Assembly: GCF_040812015.1 (NCBI RefSeq)
Contig: NZ_JBFNXJ010000003.1
Span: 124,001 to 188,000 of the forward strand
DNA from: Chitinivorax sp. PXF-14
GTDB taxonomy: Bacteria; Pseudomonadota; Gammaproteobacteria; Burkholderiales; SCOH01
DNA: 64,000 nucleotides
Direction: 5' to 3'
Position 1 is the stretch's first letter. Each line of letters begins with the position of its first letter. A program made the translations under genes and the position numbers. Shown piece after piece: positions 1 through 7,938 of the stretch. The notes under the pieces are model-generated. The model saw nothing but the letters and a program-made list of their open reading frames with translations, searched no databases and was not told the origin of the DNA.

Positions 1-173
1 TCCGAGAAGGTGCAGCTTCGTCGTTCGACCAGGCTGTCCGGCAGATTCGACTGCGAGGGGTGCAGTGGCAGGTAGGTCAGCGGGCAGTCGTCGTTGTAGG
101 AGATAGCGAGCAGCCGCTGGACGGACAGGCCGTCGTAGCCGCGGACAAAGGGATTGTTGTTCGAGTAGGACAT
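1..173 (-). CDS. ICE-borne protein of unknown function, N-terminal part only
   Basis: An open frame starts with ATG at 173 and runs off the left edge of the window without a stop (57 codons seen). The N-terminus reads MSYSNNNPFVRGYDGLSVQR. It is rich in polar residues, with no signal peptide or membrane segment. It lies in line with the minus-strand ICE maintenance genes and about 200 bases downstream of the 130-residue gene that ends at 382, so it probably belongs to the same conserved accessory block behind topB. I do not recognise the family. Confidence 0.55.
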   Translation of the reverse strand, partial: MSYSNNNPFVRGYDGLSVQRLLAISYNDDCPLTYLPLHPSQSNLPDSLVERRSCTFS

Positions 174-381
174 GGGATTTCTCCAGCAGAGGATGGCCGA
201 GGCAGTCCCCTGCTGGGGATTGAACCCCAACGAGTGGATGAAGTGGCAGCCGGTCGGCCGGAAACGCGCATGGCGGCGCGCCCAGCAACCGACAAAGAAA
301 TCGAGGGACACGGCCTCGTGCGGAGGCGCATGTCCCTCGTGGGGTCGGAGGAAGAGAAGATCGTCGGTGTGCCGAAGCGGC

Positions 382-774
382 TCACCAGCCGTTGTAGTTC
401 AGCGTCAGATCGGCGATGACCTTGCGCCGTTCCAGGTCGAGGCCGCCCAGGTCGGACAGCCCCTCGAAGCCGCAACGCTTGAGCATCGCGCCGCCCTCGC
501 GGGCGTTGTAGAAACTCACCATCGCGGACAGGAACATCCGCTGGCCGCTGCTCAGGACGCCGAGGGCGTCGTTGAGCATCAGCAGCTGCGGCCGCAGATC
601 CCACTTGGTGGTGGCACGCTGCAGGCCTTCGCGGGTGCCGTCGCCGAACCATTCGGCTCCGGCGATGTGGACGCCGCGTTTCCACGCCTCGAAGAAGGCT
701 TGGGGCGCGGCGGCGAAGTGCTGGTGTTCCAGCTCGATCTGATCAAGTACCTCTTGAGGCAGGGCACGGTTCAT
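382..774 (-). CDS. conserved ICE protein of unknown function, 130 residues
   Basis: The product is a complete 130-residue soluble protein with mixed charge and no signal or membrane segment. It lies 24 bases downstream of the 83-residue gene at 799 and is likely co-transcribed with it. Such small genes between topB and the conjugation block are usual in PFGI-1/ICEclc-type elements, but I cannot name the domain. Codon use is like the neighbouring ICE genes. The 174-381 stretch between this gene and the partial gene at the window edge holds no other reading frame I would support. Confidence 0.6.
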   Translation of the reverse strand: MNRALPQEVLDQIELEHQHFAAAPQAFFEAWKRGVHIAGAEWFGDGTREGLQRATTKWDLRPQLLMLNDALGVLSSGQRMFLSAMVSFYNAREGGAMLKRCGFEGLSDLGGLDLERRKVIADLTLNYNGW

Positions 775-798
775 GACATGGGCTCCAGGTGGTTGGAA

Positions 799-1050
799 TC
801 ACGGGTTGATGCGCTGCTGCCAGCGGCCCGTTTGCAGGGCGTGCTCGGCGGCGTGGTGCGAGCGGAAGTAGCTGACCGACTCGCGCGAGACCGGGCCGTC
901 CGCATCGGCGGTTCCGATGTAGTGGCCGGCCGCGCTGCACAGCACCTGCAGGGGCAGGCGCTTGCCGACGTAGGCCAGGGCCTGGTAGCCGATGGATTCG
1001 GCGCGGGCCTGTTCAGCACTCAAAGGTGCCGATGCGAGCGCAAGGAACAT
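799..1050 (-). CDS. conserved ICE protein of unknown function, 83 residues
   Basis: I chose the ATG at 1050 because AGGAGAA stands just upstream; the longer frame from 1134 lacks such a site. The product begins MFLALASAPLSAEQARAES and is a small soluble protein with one Cys and no membrane segment. It heads the short minus-strand unit 1050-382. The frame continues in phase upstream without a stop, which is common in GC-rich DNA and not evidence for a longer protein. The function is unknown. Confidence 0.6.
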   Translation of the reverse strand: MFLALASAPLSAEQARAESIGYQALAYVGKRLPLQVLCSAAGHYIGTADADGPVSRESVSYFRSHHAAEHALQTGRWQQRINP

Positions 1051-1857
1051 GGGTTTCTCCTGGTGGTTGAAGACCGGGAGCACCACGCCCTGACGGGAGC
1101 GGATACCTCCCGAAGGGTTGAACATCGAAAGCACCCGCGTCGTGGCGACGCGCGTCCGCGGTGGTCGGTGCGAAGCGGACTGGATCGGTCAACGCGGCGA
1201 ACCGCATTGCAGCCTTGAAGACCGGGGCTGCCAGGGCATGGTGCTGACGACCGTCAGCGACACATGCGGGAAGGATGGAAGCGTGGCAGCGCGCCGTCAC
1301 CGATCAAACGGAACCGAACACCGTCCGGTTTGGCCTGGGCGCTGCTGCCCTCGGCGACGCACGATCCGTCTACCTACGACAAAGGAGCCGAAGTCCCGAA
1401 GGACTTCGGCTGGAGAGGAATCAATCCACCTGTGGGCTGCAAGCAGGCAAGGCCGTCGTCAAAGCCATTCGCTGCGTCAGCAATCTCACCCGGCCCGTTT
1501 CGTGGCTGGGGCCGGCATCCTCTGGCGTGTATCCACACACAAAGGGAGCCCATTGTTTCGCCGGCGGGCACCGGCACTGAATACCGTCAACCGCAAGCAG
1601 TCTCCTGGCACCTCGCAGCCTTGCGGGCCAAGGCGTCAGGAGACCGCTCCCGGATCGACGGAAGCAACTCGATCAACGGACCCGCGACAAGCGCGATTCG
1701 ATGGAGAAAAGACCTTCTCGCCCTGCCAGCCGTGATCGGCCCGTGCAGGGCGCGCACACCGTTGCAGAAGGGAACGCGCGCTGGGGAGTCCCGCGGGGCG
1801 CGGGAGGTTTGCCCCGCCGTCGGCAGCAGCCGGCGTGGCAGAGGGAGACGTGGGGCG
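1051..1857. other. long gene-poor stretch downstream of topB
   Basis: About 800 bases lie between topB and the next small gene. The open frames in it on both strands look like chance GC-rich frames without ribosome sites. It contains a perfect 11-base inverted repeat at 1386-1411 and weaker inverted repeats around 1600-1650 (TCTCCTG / CAGGAGA). It could hold the promoter and leader of the 1050-382 unit, or a small RNA. I see no proof of either. Confidence 0.4.
1386..1411. terminator. perfect 11-bp hairpin, possible terminator or regulatory stem-loop
   Basis: AGCCGAAGTCC and GGACTTCGGCT flank a CGAA tetraloop, giving an 11-base perfect stem. Neither side has a long T-run (CCTTTG on the minus strand), so a factor-independent terminator is only possible. 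It lies about 450 bases beyond the topB stop. Confidence 0.4.
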
Positions 1858-3888
1858 TCAGTTCGCCTTGGGGCGCCGGCGCGGTGCGTTGGATGTACGG
1901 CTGGATACGCCGCGCTTGCCTGCCACGGCATCTTCGACCGGCTGCGTGCCCTTGCAGTCCGGGTAGCGGCTGCAAGACCAGAACGCGCCGCTCTTGCCGC
2001 TGCGCTGGCGCATCGGTGCGCCGCACTGCGGGCAGCTCGGCGCCGGCGGCAGCTTGATGGCAAGGGTGGCACCGCGGTACTGCTGCACGAGCTGGGTGAC
2101 CCAGCTCGATTGCTTGGCGATGAAGGTGTCCAGTGTCATCTGGCCGCCCTCGATCATGTCCAGCGCCTGCTCCCACACCGCCGTCGTGCCCGGGTCGGCA
2201 ATGGCCGCCGGCACCGCGTCGATCAACGTGAAGGCCGCATCCGACGCGCGGATGGCGCGGCCCTTCTTCAAGAGATAGCCGCGGGTTAGCAGCCCGCTGA
2301 TGATGTTGGCGCGCGTGGCCTCGGTGCCGATGCCTGTGGTGTCCTTGAGCTTTTGCTGCAGGCGCGGATCGGTCACGCGCTTGGCGACGCCCTTCATGGC
2401 CTTGACCAGCTCGCCCTGCGTGTAGGGCTTGGGCGCCAGCGTCTTCAACGCCATGAGTTCGACCTGGCCGACCTGGCAGGCGGCGCCAGCGTGCAACACC
2501 GGGAGCACCTGGCCGCGCTGCACATCCTCGCCGTCGGTGTCCTCGGGCACCGGCGCTGCCAGCACCTGGCGCCATCCGGCCACCGCGATCTGCTTGCCGA
2601 CCGCCACCAGCGACTGGCCGCCGCACGTGAGCTGCGCCGCCGTCCGGTCGAACTCGTGATGCGGCAGGAACTGCGCCAGGTAGTGGGCGCGGATCAGCCG
2701 GTAGACGGCCAACTCCTTGTCGCTCATCGCCGAGAGGTTCGCCGGCTCCAGCGTCGGGATGATGCCGTGGTGCGCCGTAACCTTGGAGTCGTTCCAGGCC
2801 CGCGAACGCTGCTGACGATCCAGGCGGTCGACCAGCGGCCGCAGGCTGGGATCGGTCTTGACCAGGCTGTCGAGCACGGCCGGCACTTCGGCCAGCATGC
2901 TCTCGGGCAGGTAGCCCGAGTCCGAGCGCGGATACGTCGTTGCCTTGTGCGTCTCGTACAGCGCCTGGGCGATGTCCAGCGTCTCCTGCACGTCGAGGCC
3001 CAATTGCTTGGAACACACTTCCTGCAAGGTGCCGAGGTCGAACGGCAGCGGCGGCCCTTCGCGCACGCGCTCGGTCTCCACCGACAGCACCTGGGCGGCG
3101 CCGCCCGCGCGCAGGCGCTCGGCGGCCTGCTGCGCCACGGGTTGCTGCAGACAGCGGCCGGCGTCGTCGGTGCTGCCCTGCGGAGGCATCCAGCTTGAGA
3201 CGAAGGACTGGCCCGCATGCGAAAGCGCCACCTCGATGGCCCAGAACGGCACCGAGACGAAACGCGCGATCTCGCGATCACGGTCCACCACCAGCTTGAG
3301 CGTCGGCGTCTGCACCCGCCCCACCGACAGCACGCCGTTGTAGCCGGCCTGGCGGCCCAGCAGCGTGAACAAGCGGCTCAGGTTCATCCCGATCAGCCAG
3401 TCGGCACGCGATCGGGCGAGCGCGGAGAAGTACAGCGGCAGCGTTTCGGCGGATGGCTTGAGCGCTCCCAGCGCCTTGCGGATGGACGCATCGTTGAGCG
3501 CCGACAGCCACAGCCGCTGGATCGGGCCGCGGTAGCCGCACAGTTCGATGATCTCGCGGGCGATCATCTCGCCCTCGCGGTCGGCGTCGGTCGCGATCAC
3601 CAGCTCGCCTGCCTTGGCGACGAGCTGCTGCACGACCTTGAATTGCGCCGCGGTCGCCGCCTTGGGCTCGACACGCCAGCGCTCGGGAAGAATGGGTAGT
3701 TGCTCAATGGCCCAGCGCTTGTACTGCTCGCCGTAGCCTTCGGGCGGAACCGCTTCGACCAGATGACCGACGCACCAGGTCACGACGACACCCGCACCGC
3801 TGTAACAGCCGTTGCCGCGTTGGCCTGCGCCCAGCACACGGGCGATGTCCTTGCCCTGGGACGGCTTTTCGCACAGGAACACGCGCAT
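1858..3888 (-). CDS. topB: DNA topoisomerase III (type IA), ICE-encoded
   Basis: Type IA topoisomerase of 676 residues that passes single strands through transient nicks; in ICEs it probably serves replication or processing of the excised circle. The start at 3888 (MRVFLCEKPSQ) has GAGGAGG upstream. The TOPRIM domain is at the N-terminus, with DADREGE at 101-107. The active-site tyrosine is in TYPRSD (Tyr319). A C4 zinc ribbon lies near the C-terminus (CPQC ... CSRYPDC). The length fits the plasmid/ICE TopB group. It follows ssb after about 300 bases that contain a palindromic repeat, which suggests its own promoter. Overlapping plus-strand frames are antisense artefacts. Confidence 0.95.
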   Translation of the reverse strand: MRVFLCEKPSQGKDIARVLGAGQRGNGCYSGAGVVVTWCVGHLVEAVPPEGYGEQYKRWAIEQLPILPERWRVEPKAATAAQFKVVQQLVAKAGELVIATDADREGEMIAREIIELCGYRGPIQRLWLSALNDASIRKALGALKPSAETLPLYFSALARSRADWLIGMNLSRLFTLLGRQAGYNGVLSVGRVQTPTLKLVVDRDREIARFVSVPFWAIEVALSHAGQSFVSSWMPPQGSTDDAGRCLQQPVAQQAAERLRAGGAAQVLSVETERVREGPPLPFDLGTLQEVCSKQLGLDVQETLDIAQALYETHKATTYPRSDSGYLPESMLAEVPAVLDSLVKTDPSLRPLVDRLDRQQRSRAWNDSKVTAHHGIIPTLEPANLSAMSDKELAVYRLIRAHYLAQFLPHHEFDRTAAQLTCGGQSLVAVGKQIAVAGWRQVLAAPVPEDTDGEDVQRGQVLPVLHAGAACQVGQVELMALKTLAPKPYTQGELVKAMKGVAKRVTDPRLQQKLKDTTGIGTEATRANIISGLLTRGYLLKKGRAIRASDAAFTLIDAVPAAIADPGTTAVWEQALDMIEGGQMTLDTFIAKQSSWVTQLVQQYRGATLAIKLPPAPSCPQCGAPMRQRSGKSGAFWSCSRYPDCKGTQPVEDAVAGKRGVSSRTSNAPRRRPKAN

Positions 3889-4096
3889 GAAGCCTCCTCG
3901 GGAAATGTGCGGTTCATCGGATGGCCCCAGCTTGGCCGGGCCAGCGGATGGCAGCAGCAAGGAAGCCGATCGGCGCGGACACCGTTTTGTGATCGGCTGG
4001 CGATGCGTTGCCGCAGCAATACGAGCTGACCGCAGCGGCTGGCGCAGCGGGAGCGTCGTTTCGGGAGGGCGGCTGGAACTCGGTGGAACACCATGG

Positions 4097-4117
4097 AGCT
4101 ATCCCCTGGGGGTAGCT
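4097..4117. repeat. palindromic repeat copy 1 (AGCTATCCCC-T-GGGGGTAGCT)
   Basis: The 21-base inverted repeat has 10-base arms around a T and one mismatch. It lies in the gap between ssb and topB, upstream of topB. Two better copies occur at 6013-6029 and 6101-6119 in the gap upstream of the TIGR03761 gene. Recurrence only in promoter gaps suggests an operator for an ICE regulator. Confidence 0.65.
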
Positions 4118-4185
4118 GGTGCATGGCGGGCGTCTGACGGTTGCTACAGCCGCCCTCGGGGACGCGGTGCTGGACGATGCGCGAG

Positions 4186-4569
4186 CTACTGCCCGCCGGC
4201 CGGCTTGGCGCTGAGCGTCACGGACTCGATGCGGTACGGCAGGATGCCGACACGCCGGGCCTCGATCTTGAACGTCGTTCGCTCGTTGTCGTCGGCGTCC
4301 TCCCACTCGTCCTTCACCGTGCGGCCTTCCACCAGCACGCGCATGCCTTTCTGGTACAGGTCTTTCCAGTGGTCGGCGTCGCGGTGCCACAGTTCCACCG
4401 GCGCCCAGAAGCCGCCGCGGTCCTCGTACTCGCCGTCCTTCTTCGGGATCGGGTTGTCGAAATAGACGTTCAGGCGCAGCAGCCGGCGCGGCTCGTCGTT
4501 GCCGTTGGGGAATTCGCGGTAGTCCGGCGCAGAGCCGATGTTGCCCTCGCCGACGAAGTGCGTGCTCAT
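4186..4569 (-). CDS. ssb: single-stranded DNA-binding protein, ICE type
   Basis: 127-residue OB-fold protein (ICE Ssb family) that probably coats single-stranded DNA during ICE replication or transfer. The start MSTHFVGEGN at 4569 has AAGGAG upstream and overlaps the stop of the DUF3158 gene by four bases (ATGA), so the two are translationally coupled. The core shows the usual pattern: LRLNVYFDNP, a WAPVELW strand, and MRVLVEG followed by an FKIEARRVGILP strand. It lacks the acidic DF-type C-terminal tail of host SSB, as is common for ICE versions. It belongs to the cluster TIGR03761-DUF3158-ssb-topB. Confidence 0.85.
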   Translation of the reverse strand: MSTHFVGEGNIGSAPDYREFPNGNDEPRRLLRLNVYFDNPIPKKDGEYEDRGGFWAPVELWHRDADHWKDLYQKGMRVLVEGRTVKDEWEDADDNERTTFKIEARRVGILPYRIESVTLSAKPAGGQ

Positions 4570-5117
4570 GGTGACTCCTTGGGGGTGGTGGGTGGAATGG
4601 ACGCGGCATGCCCGTGGACACGCCTCAGGTAAGCCGCTTCGGCCTGCGCGGCCTTGCTGGCACACTCCTGGGCTTGGCGGCTCAGCGTGTGAAGGAGGCT
4701 GATCTGCATGTTCAGCGCGATGCGCTGCAGTTCCATCGCGTACAGGTCATCGATCAGCGAAGCCGGTGTCGCCGGGCGGTCGAGCAGCGATTCCCACAGG
4801 GCCACGCCCATCGAGGAACGGTCGTGGTTGCGCCAGCGCAGGAAGGTCGTGCCTGCGCCAGTGCTCTGCTGGGCCAGTTGCACATCGAGCAGCGAGAAGG
4901 GATAGGCCCGCGCCTGTTGCAGAACGCGCCGCTGCGCCAGGCCGATCAAGTCGTCGCGCAGCGCCGTGCACTGGTTGGCCCAGGCCTCCAGACTCCCCTT
5001 ACCCTTAAAAGGCTGTAAAAGGCCTTTTAGGTAGCCCGCGTGTTCCAGGCGCTGGAAGTCCGCCTGTTCCAGCGCCAGGAAGCGCGCCGGTTGGCCGGTG
5101 GAAGACGATGCCGTCAT
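4566..5117 (-). CDS. DUF3158 family protein
   Basis: 183-residue soluble protein matching the DUF3158 type found next to ssb and topB in PFGI-1-type ICEs. The N-terminal part reads FLALEQADFQRLEHAGYLKGLLQPFKGKG; the centre has helical, Ala/Gln-rich stretches. It overlaps both neighbours by four bases (ATGA at 5114-5117 and 4566-4569), so the three genes are one coupled unit. The role is unknown, but the fixed context suggests DNA replication or maintenance of the element. The family call is by memory of typical sequence and context. Confidence 0.75.
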   Translation of the reverse strand: MTASSSTGQPARFLALEQADFQRLEHAGYLKGLLQPFKGKGSLEAWANQCTALRDDLIGLAQRRVLQQARAYPFSLLDVQLAQQSTGAGTTFLRWRNHDRSSMGVALWESLLDRPATPASLIDDLYAMELQRIALNMQISLLHTLSRQAQECASKAAQAEAAYLRRVHGHAASIPPTTPKESP

Positions 5118-5893
5118 GCCTTCGTGCCTTCGCCGTCATGGTCGTGGTGGTCGTCCGCAACATCGGCTGCGTCAGCGACGGGTGCGGCATCAGCGGCTGC
5201 GCCAAGCTTGCCCGCCCGCCGCGCGATCGGTGGCGCAAAGCGCGAGCGGCGCGTGCCTTCGAGCACGTCCTGCGGCAGCTCGCCGAACTTCTCCAGGGCC
5301 GCCCGCGCCACCGCGTTCTTCGAGGCGAAGTCGTCGCGCGTCGCGCCGGAGTAGCGGTACTGCTGTGCCAGCGAGAACAGGCTGCGCAGTGCATGCGCGC
5401 CGTCGTTGAGCCAGCGCTCCAGCGTGCTGCGGTCGATCAGCGCGGTGTGGTGGGCGAGGATCAGCTTGCGCGCCAGGTCGTCGTAGTCGGCCAGCAGGTA
5501 CACCGCCATGAAGCCGAGCTGCGCATTGACGAACAGCGGCAGCTTCACGGGCTGCACGTTCATGTTCTCACCCAGCGACAGCGCGGGCGGCACGTCGGCG
5601 AGCGCCTGGTCCACCTGTTCGCGCAGCGCCTGCAGGCTGGCCTTGGTCTGCGTCAGCTTGTCCTCGATGCGCAGCATCCACCAGTCCGAATAGGGATCGT
5701 CCTGCTCGGCGCCGCGCTTCATCTTGTTCATCACACTGATGTAGCCGTTGAGGCCGATGATTCCGGGCCGCCCCTCGGCGGGCGCTCGGCCATGCCAGAT
5801 GCGTGAAGCGTGGTGGGTATGCAGCGTCAGCGACATCGCGCTGCGCAGCGATCCGAGGTTCAACTGCAGGGGCTGCTGGGGTTCGTTGGCCAT
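5114..5893 (-). CDS. integrating conjugative element protein, TIGR03761/PFL_4669 type
   Basis: 259-residue soluble protein starting MANEPQQPLQLNLGSLRS. It matches the TIGR03761 ICE family by its conserved centre (HHASRIWHGR, IIGLNGYISVMNKM) and its place before DUF3158. The last 40 residues are Ala/Asp/His-rich, including DDHHDHD, a possible metal-binding or acidic tail. It is the first gene of the coupled unit TIGR03761-DUF3158-ssb. Upstream lies a 229-base gap holding two copies of the CTATCCCC palindrome. The function is unknown; presence in ICEs points to maintenance or replication. Confidence 0.8.
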   Translation of the reverse strand: MANEPQQPLQLNLGSLRSAMSLTLHTHHASRIWHGRAPAEGRPGIIGLNGYISVMNKMKRGAEQDDPYSDWWMLRIEDKLTQTKASLQALREQVDQALADVPPALSLGENMNVQPVKLPLFVNAQLGFMAVYLLADYDDLARKLILAHHTALIDRSTLERWLNDGAHALRSLFSLAQQYRYSGATRDDFASKNAVARAALEKFGELPQDVLEGTRRSRFAPPIARRAGKLGAAADAAPVADAADVADDHHDHDGEGTKA

Positions 5894-6012
5894 GGTGACG
5901 ACTCGCGGTGAAGGAACGAGCCGCCAGCATCGGCATCGCCCGGAAGGGCGTCAGTCAACAAACCGCAGCGGGGGTGTCCCCGGTTGTCGTCCGTGAAGGC
6001 CGCGTGTTCCAT

Positions 6013-6029
6013 CTATCCCCTGGGGATAG
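6013..6029. repeat. palindromic repeat copy 2 (CTATCCCC-T-GGGGATAG)
   Basis: A perfect 17-base inverted repeat, 120 bases upstream of the TIGR03761 gene start. It is 88 bases from copy 3 (start to start). The position suits an operator or activator site for the unit that begins at 5893. Confidence 0.75.
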
Positions 6030-6100
6030 GTCTGCGCCGGGCTGCGACGATGTGACGCATGACAAAACCAAAGCCGATGGCTGGAAGGCTTCGTGTCCCA

Positions 6101-6119
6101 GCTATCCCCTGGGGATAGC
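6101..6119. repeat. palindromic repeat copy 3 (GCTATCCCC-T-GGGGATAGC)
   Basis: A perfect 19-base inverted repeat ending four bases before the stop of the STY4528-type gene. It shares the 17-base core with copy 2 and, with one mismatch, with copy 1 upstream of topB. None of the copies is followed by a T-run, so they are not simple terminators. Confidence 0.75.
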
Positions 6120-6122
6120 CGC

Positions 6123-7361
6123 TCAGGAATCGCCCAAGGTCGAACGCAGCTTCGCCAGGTAGGCCCGCGCCGCCTCGCGGCCGTGGCCATTCGGCGCCGG
6201 AGGTTGCGGTGCGGAGGGTGAAGGTGCGGCAAGACGTGGCGACAGTGACGGTGCAGGCGGCGTCGATGGCGAGCCACCTTCACCCGCCCAGGCCTTGAAC
6301 TCGCCGCGGATCGCCTTCTGGATGATGCCGAACAGGTAGCCAGCCGGGTTGCGCACCGCGCTGTTGCGGCAGCGCGCATCCCATTCGCCCAGCACCGCCT
6401 GCCGCAGAGACTCGTCCACCTGCTGCAAGGCCACCATCGCGCCGCTTTGCTGCTCGTCCTTCAAGCGCAGCAGGCGCTCGGGCAAGCGCAGATGCTGCAA
6501 TGCCTTCACGCGCGGTACTGTACGTACTTGATTTATACGATCCATACGTACTGTACGGTCCTCCTTCGGATTCCGAAGTGAGCCGTCTGGCGAGGGTTTC
6601 AGCCCTGCTTCGGAATCCGAAGAGGGGTCATCGAGATTCCGAAGTCGGCCGTCCTGGCCTTCTTCGGATTCGTTATCCACAGGCTCTTGTGGATAACTCG
6701 CATCCGCCCATTCGTTGCGGGCCATACGCTGTGCCAGCACTTGCAGGCGCGTTGGCAGCGTGCGGCCGCCCAGCATCGGGTCTTCGGCGATCTCGCGCAG
6801 GGTGTTCATGCCGACGATCTGCACCGCCTTGGCCGCATGGGTCAGTGCCTGGCTGACCAGGCCCAGGTAGTCAGGATCGAGCTGCATCGCCTCGAAGGGC
6901 GTGAGCGGTTCATCGTGCAGCACGTAGAGGTTGCCGAGCATGCGCCCGGTCTTCGGGTCGCGGCGCCGCCGCACCAGGCTCAGCCAGCGCGTCAGGCGCA
7001 GCAGCGTCAAGGCGCGTGCCACGGTCTCGTGCGAGGCCTGCGCCGCGCAGGGCATCGAGGCGAGATAGGGCCGGAGCTGATCGTAGGTGGGGAACGCCGT
7101 CACGCCATCGCTTTGAAGCTGCAGGCGGAACACCTGCCAGGCATTGCGCTCCAGCGGCGTCAGGCGCCGGTCGAGGAACAGCGCACGCGGCACGCTCTCG
7201 TGCCGGTTGCCACTGTAGAGGAAGCCGTCGCTGACCGGCGCAGTCTGCGCCACAGGGGCAGCGCCGCGCGGGGCTGGCGGCGTCAGTTCCCGCAGCGCGT
7301 CGTCGAACAGTGCGGACAGCGCCACGGGGCCATCGCGCCTGGGTGCGCCGCCGGTTGCCAT
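6123..7361 (-). CDS. STY4528-type pathogenicity-island/ICE replication protein
   Basis: 412-residue protein of the STY4528 family, thought to act in replication of islands and ICEs. The N-terminal half carries the conserved block with VPRALFLDRRLTPLERNAWQ and a winged-helix-like stretch (YDQLRPYLASMP ... ETVARALTLLRLTRWLSLVRRRR). Residues about 220-290 form a charged, low-complexity linker whose DNA holds palindromes and two DnaA boxes. The C-terminal part (AVRNPAGYLFGIIQKAIRGEF) is followed by a Pro/Ser tail. It ends three bases before copy 3 of the CTATCCCC palindrome, and its start lies three bases downstream of the DUF2857 stop. The name rests on motif memory and context. Confidence 0.8.
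   Translation of the reverse strand: MATGGAPRRDGPVALSALFDDALRELTPPAPRGAAPVAQTAPVSDGFLYSGNRHESVPRALFLDRRLTPLERNAWQVFRLQLQSDGVTAFPTYDQLRPYLASMPCAAQASHETVARALTLLRLTRWLSLVRRRRDPKTGRMLGNLYVLHDEPLTPFEAMQLDPDYLGLVSQALTHAAKAVQIVGMNTLREIAEDPMLGGRTLPTRLQVLAQRMARNEWADASYPQEPVDNESEEGQDGRLRNLDDPSSDSEAGLKPSPDGSLRNPKEDRTVRMDRINQVRTVPRVKALQHLRLPERLLRLKDEQQSGAMVALQQVDESLRQAVLGEWDARCRNSAVRNPAGYLFGIIQKAIRGEFKAWAGEGGSPSTPPAPSLSPRLAAPSPSAPQPPAPNGHGREAARAYLAKLRSTLGDS
6515..6697. other. candidate replication origin inside the initiator gene
   Basis: This 183-base stretch lies inside the linker region of the STY4528-type gene. It contains GTACTGTAC twice in direct orientation (6515-6523, 6548-6556) with TACGTAC overlapping each. 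It also has CTTCGGATTCCGAAG (6564-6578) and CTTCGGAATCCGAAG (6608-6622) as full palindromes, half sites at 6635-6644 and 6662-6671, and TTATCCACA at 6673-6681 with its inverted partner TGTGGATAA at 6688-6696. TTATCCACA equals the E. coli DnaA-box consensus. Iteron-like repeats plus DnaA boxes within an initiator gene resemble phage lambda ori in gene O. Confidence 0.55.
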
Positions 7362-7364
7362 GGC

Positions 7365-7925
7365 CTACACCAGCCCCTGGTCGATCCAGTTGCGTATCGC
7401 CGACCAGATCACCGATATGGGTAGGTTCATGGTCTCGGCCAGGTCCATGGTCAACGCCAGCATCGCCATCTCGTCGTCCAGCGCAATGTCGTGCTCCGAG
7501 ACGCCGGCCTTCCACTGCTTCCACAGCGCCGTGTCCTGCACCTCGTCCAGCACCGGATGCCGGCCCTTGCGCTTGGGTAGCCCCAAGATGTCGCGGCGTA
7601 AGGCCACCTCCTGATGCGTCAGGCCGTAGAAGCGGCTGACCATCTCCGTGCTGGCGCCCAGGCGCAGCATGCGGTCGACCGTGGCGATCTCCCGCTCCAC
7701 GTCGTGCACCTGGCTCAGCAATCGCTTGAGCACCTCGCGGTTGACCGACACCGAGCACCACGAGACAGTGGCATTCACCAGCATGCTCACGAGTTCGGGA
7801 TGCTTCAGCGCATCCAGTTCTTCCTCGCCGAAGCCCATGGCCTTGCAGCGTCGCAGTTGCCCGTTGCGCAGGTCGTGCAGCGCCTGCGCGATCACGGCCT
7901 GGTTGAGCGGGTGCGGTGCGGACAT
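7365..7925 (-). CDS. DUF2857 domain protein
   Basis: 186-residue soluble protein of the DUF2857 family. It starts MSAPHPLNQAVIAQALHDL and contains CKAMGFGEEEL and a helix-turn-helix-like stretch (MVSRFYGLTHQEVALRRDILGLPKRKGRHP), so DNA binding is plausible. It lies between parB and the STY4528-type gene, the usual place in ICEclc/PFGI-1 elements, with gaps of 13 and 3 bases, so it is in the same transcript. The precise role is unknown; I would expect a part in replication control or partition. Confidence 0.8.
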   Translation of the reverse strand: MSAPHPLNQAVIAQALHDLRNGQLRRCKAMGFGEEELDALKHPELVSMLVNATVSWCSVSVNREVLKRLLSQVHDVEREIATVDRMLRLGASTEMVSRFYGLTHQEVALRRDILGLPKRKGRHPVLDEVQDTALWKQWKAGVSEHDIALDDEMAMLALTMDLAETMNLPISVIWSAIRNWIDQGLV

Positions 7926-7938
7926 GGCTGGTCTCCGC

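Noticed and set aside
172..1218. Long plus-strand frame of 348 codons opposite small minus-strand genes
   Set aside because: It is antisense to the genes at 382-1050, has no ribosome site and an Arg/Gly/Ala-rich composition typical of GC-rich shadow frames.
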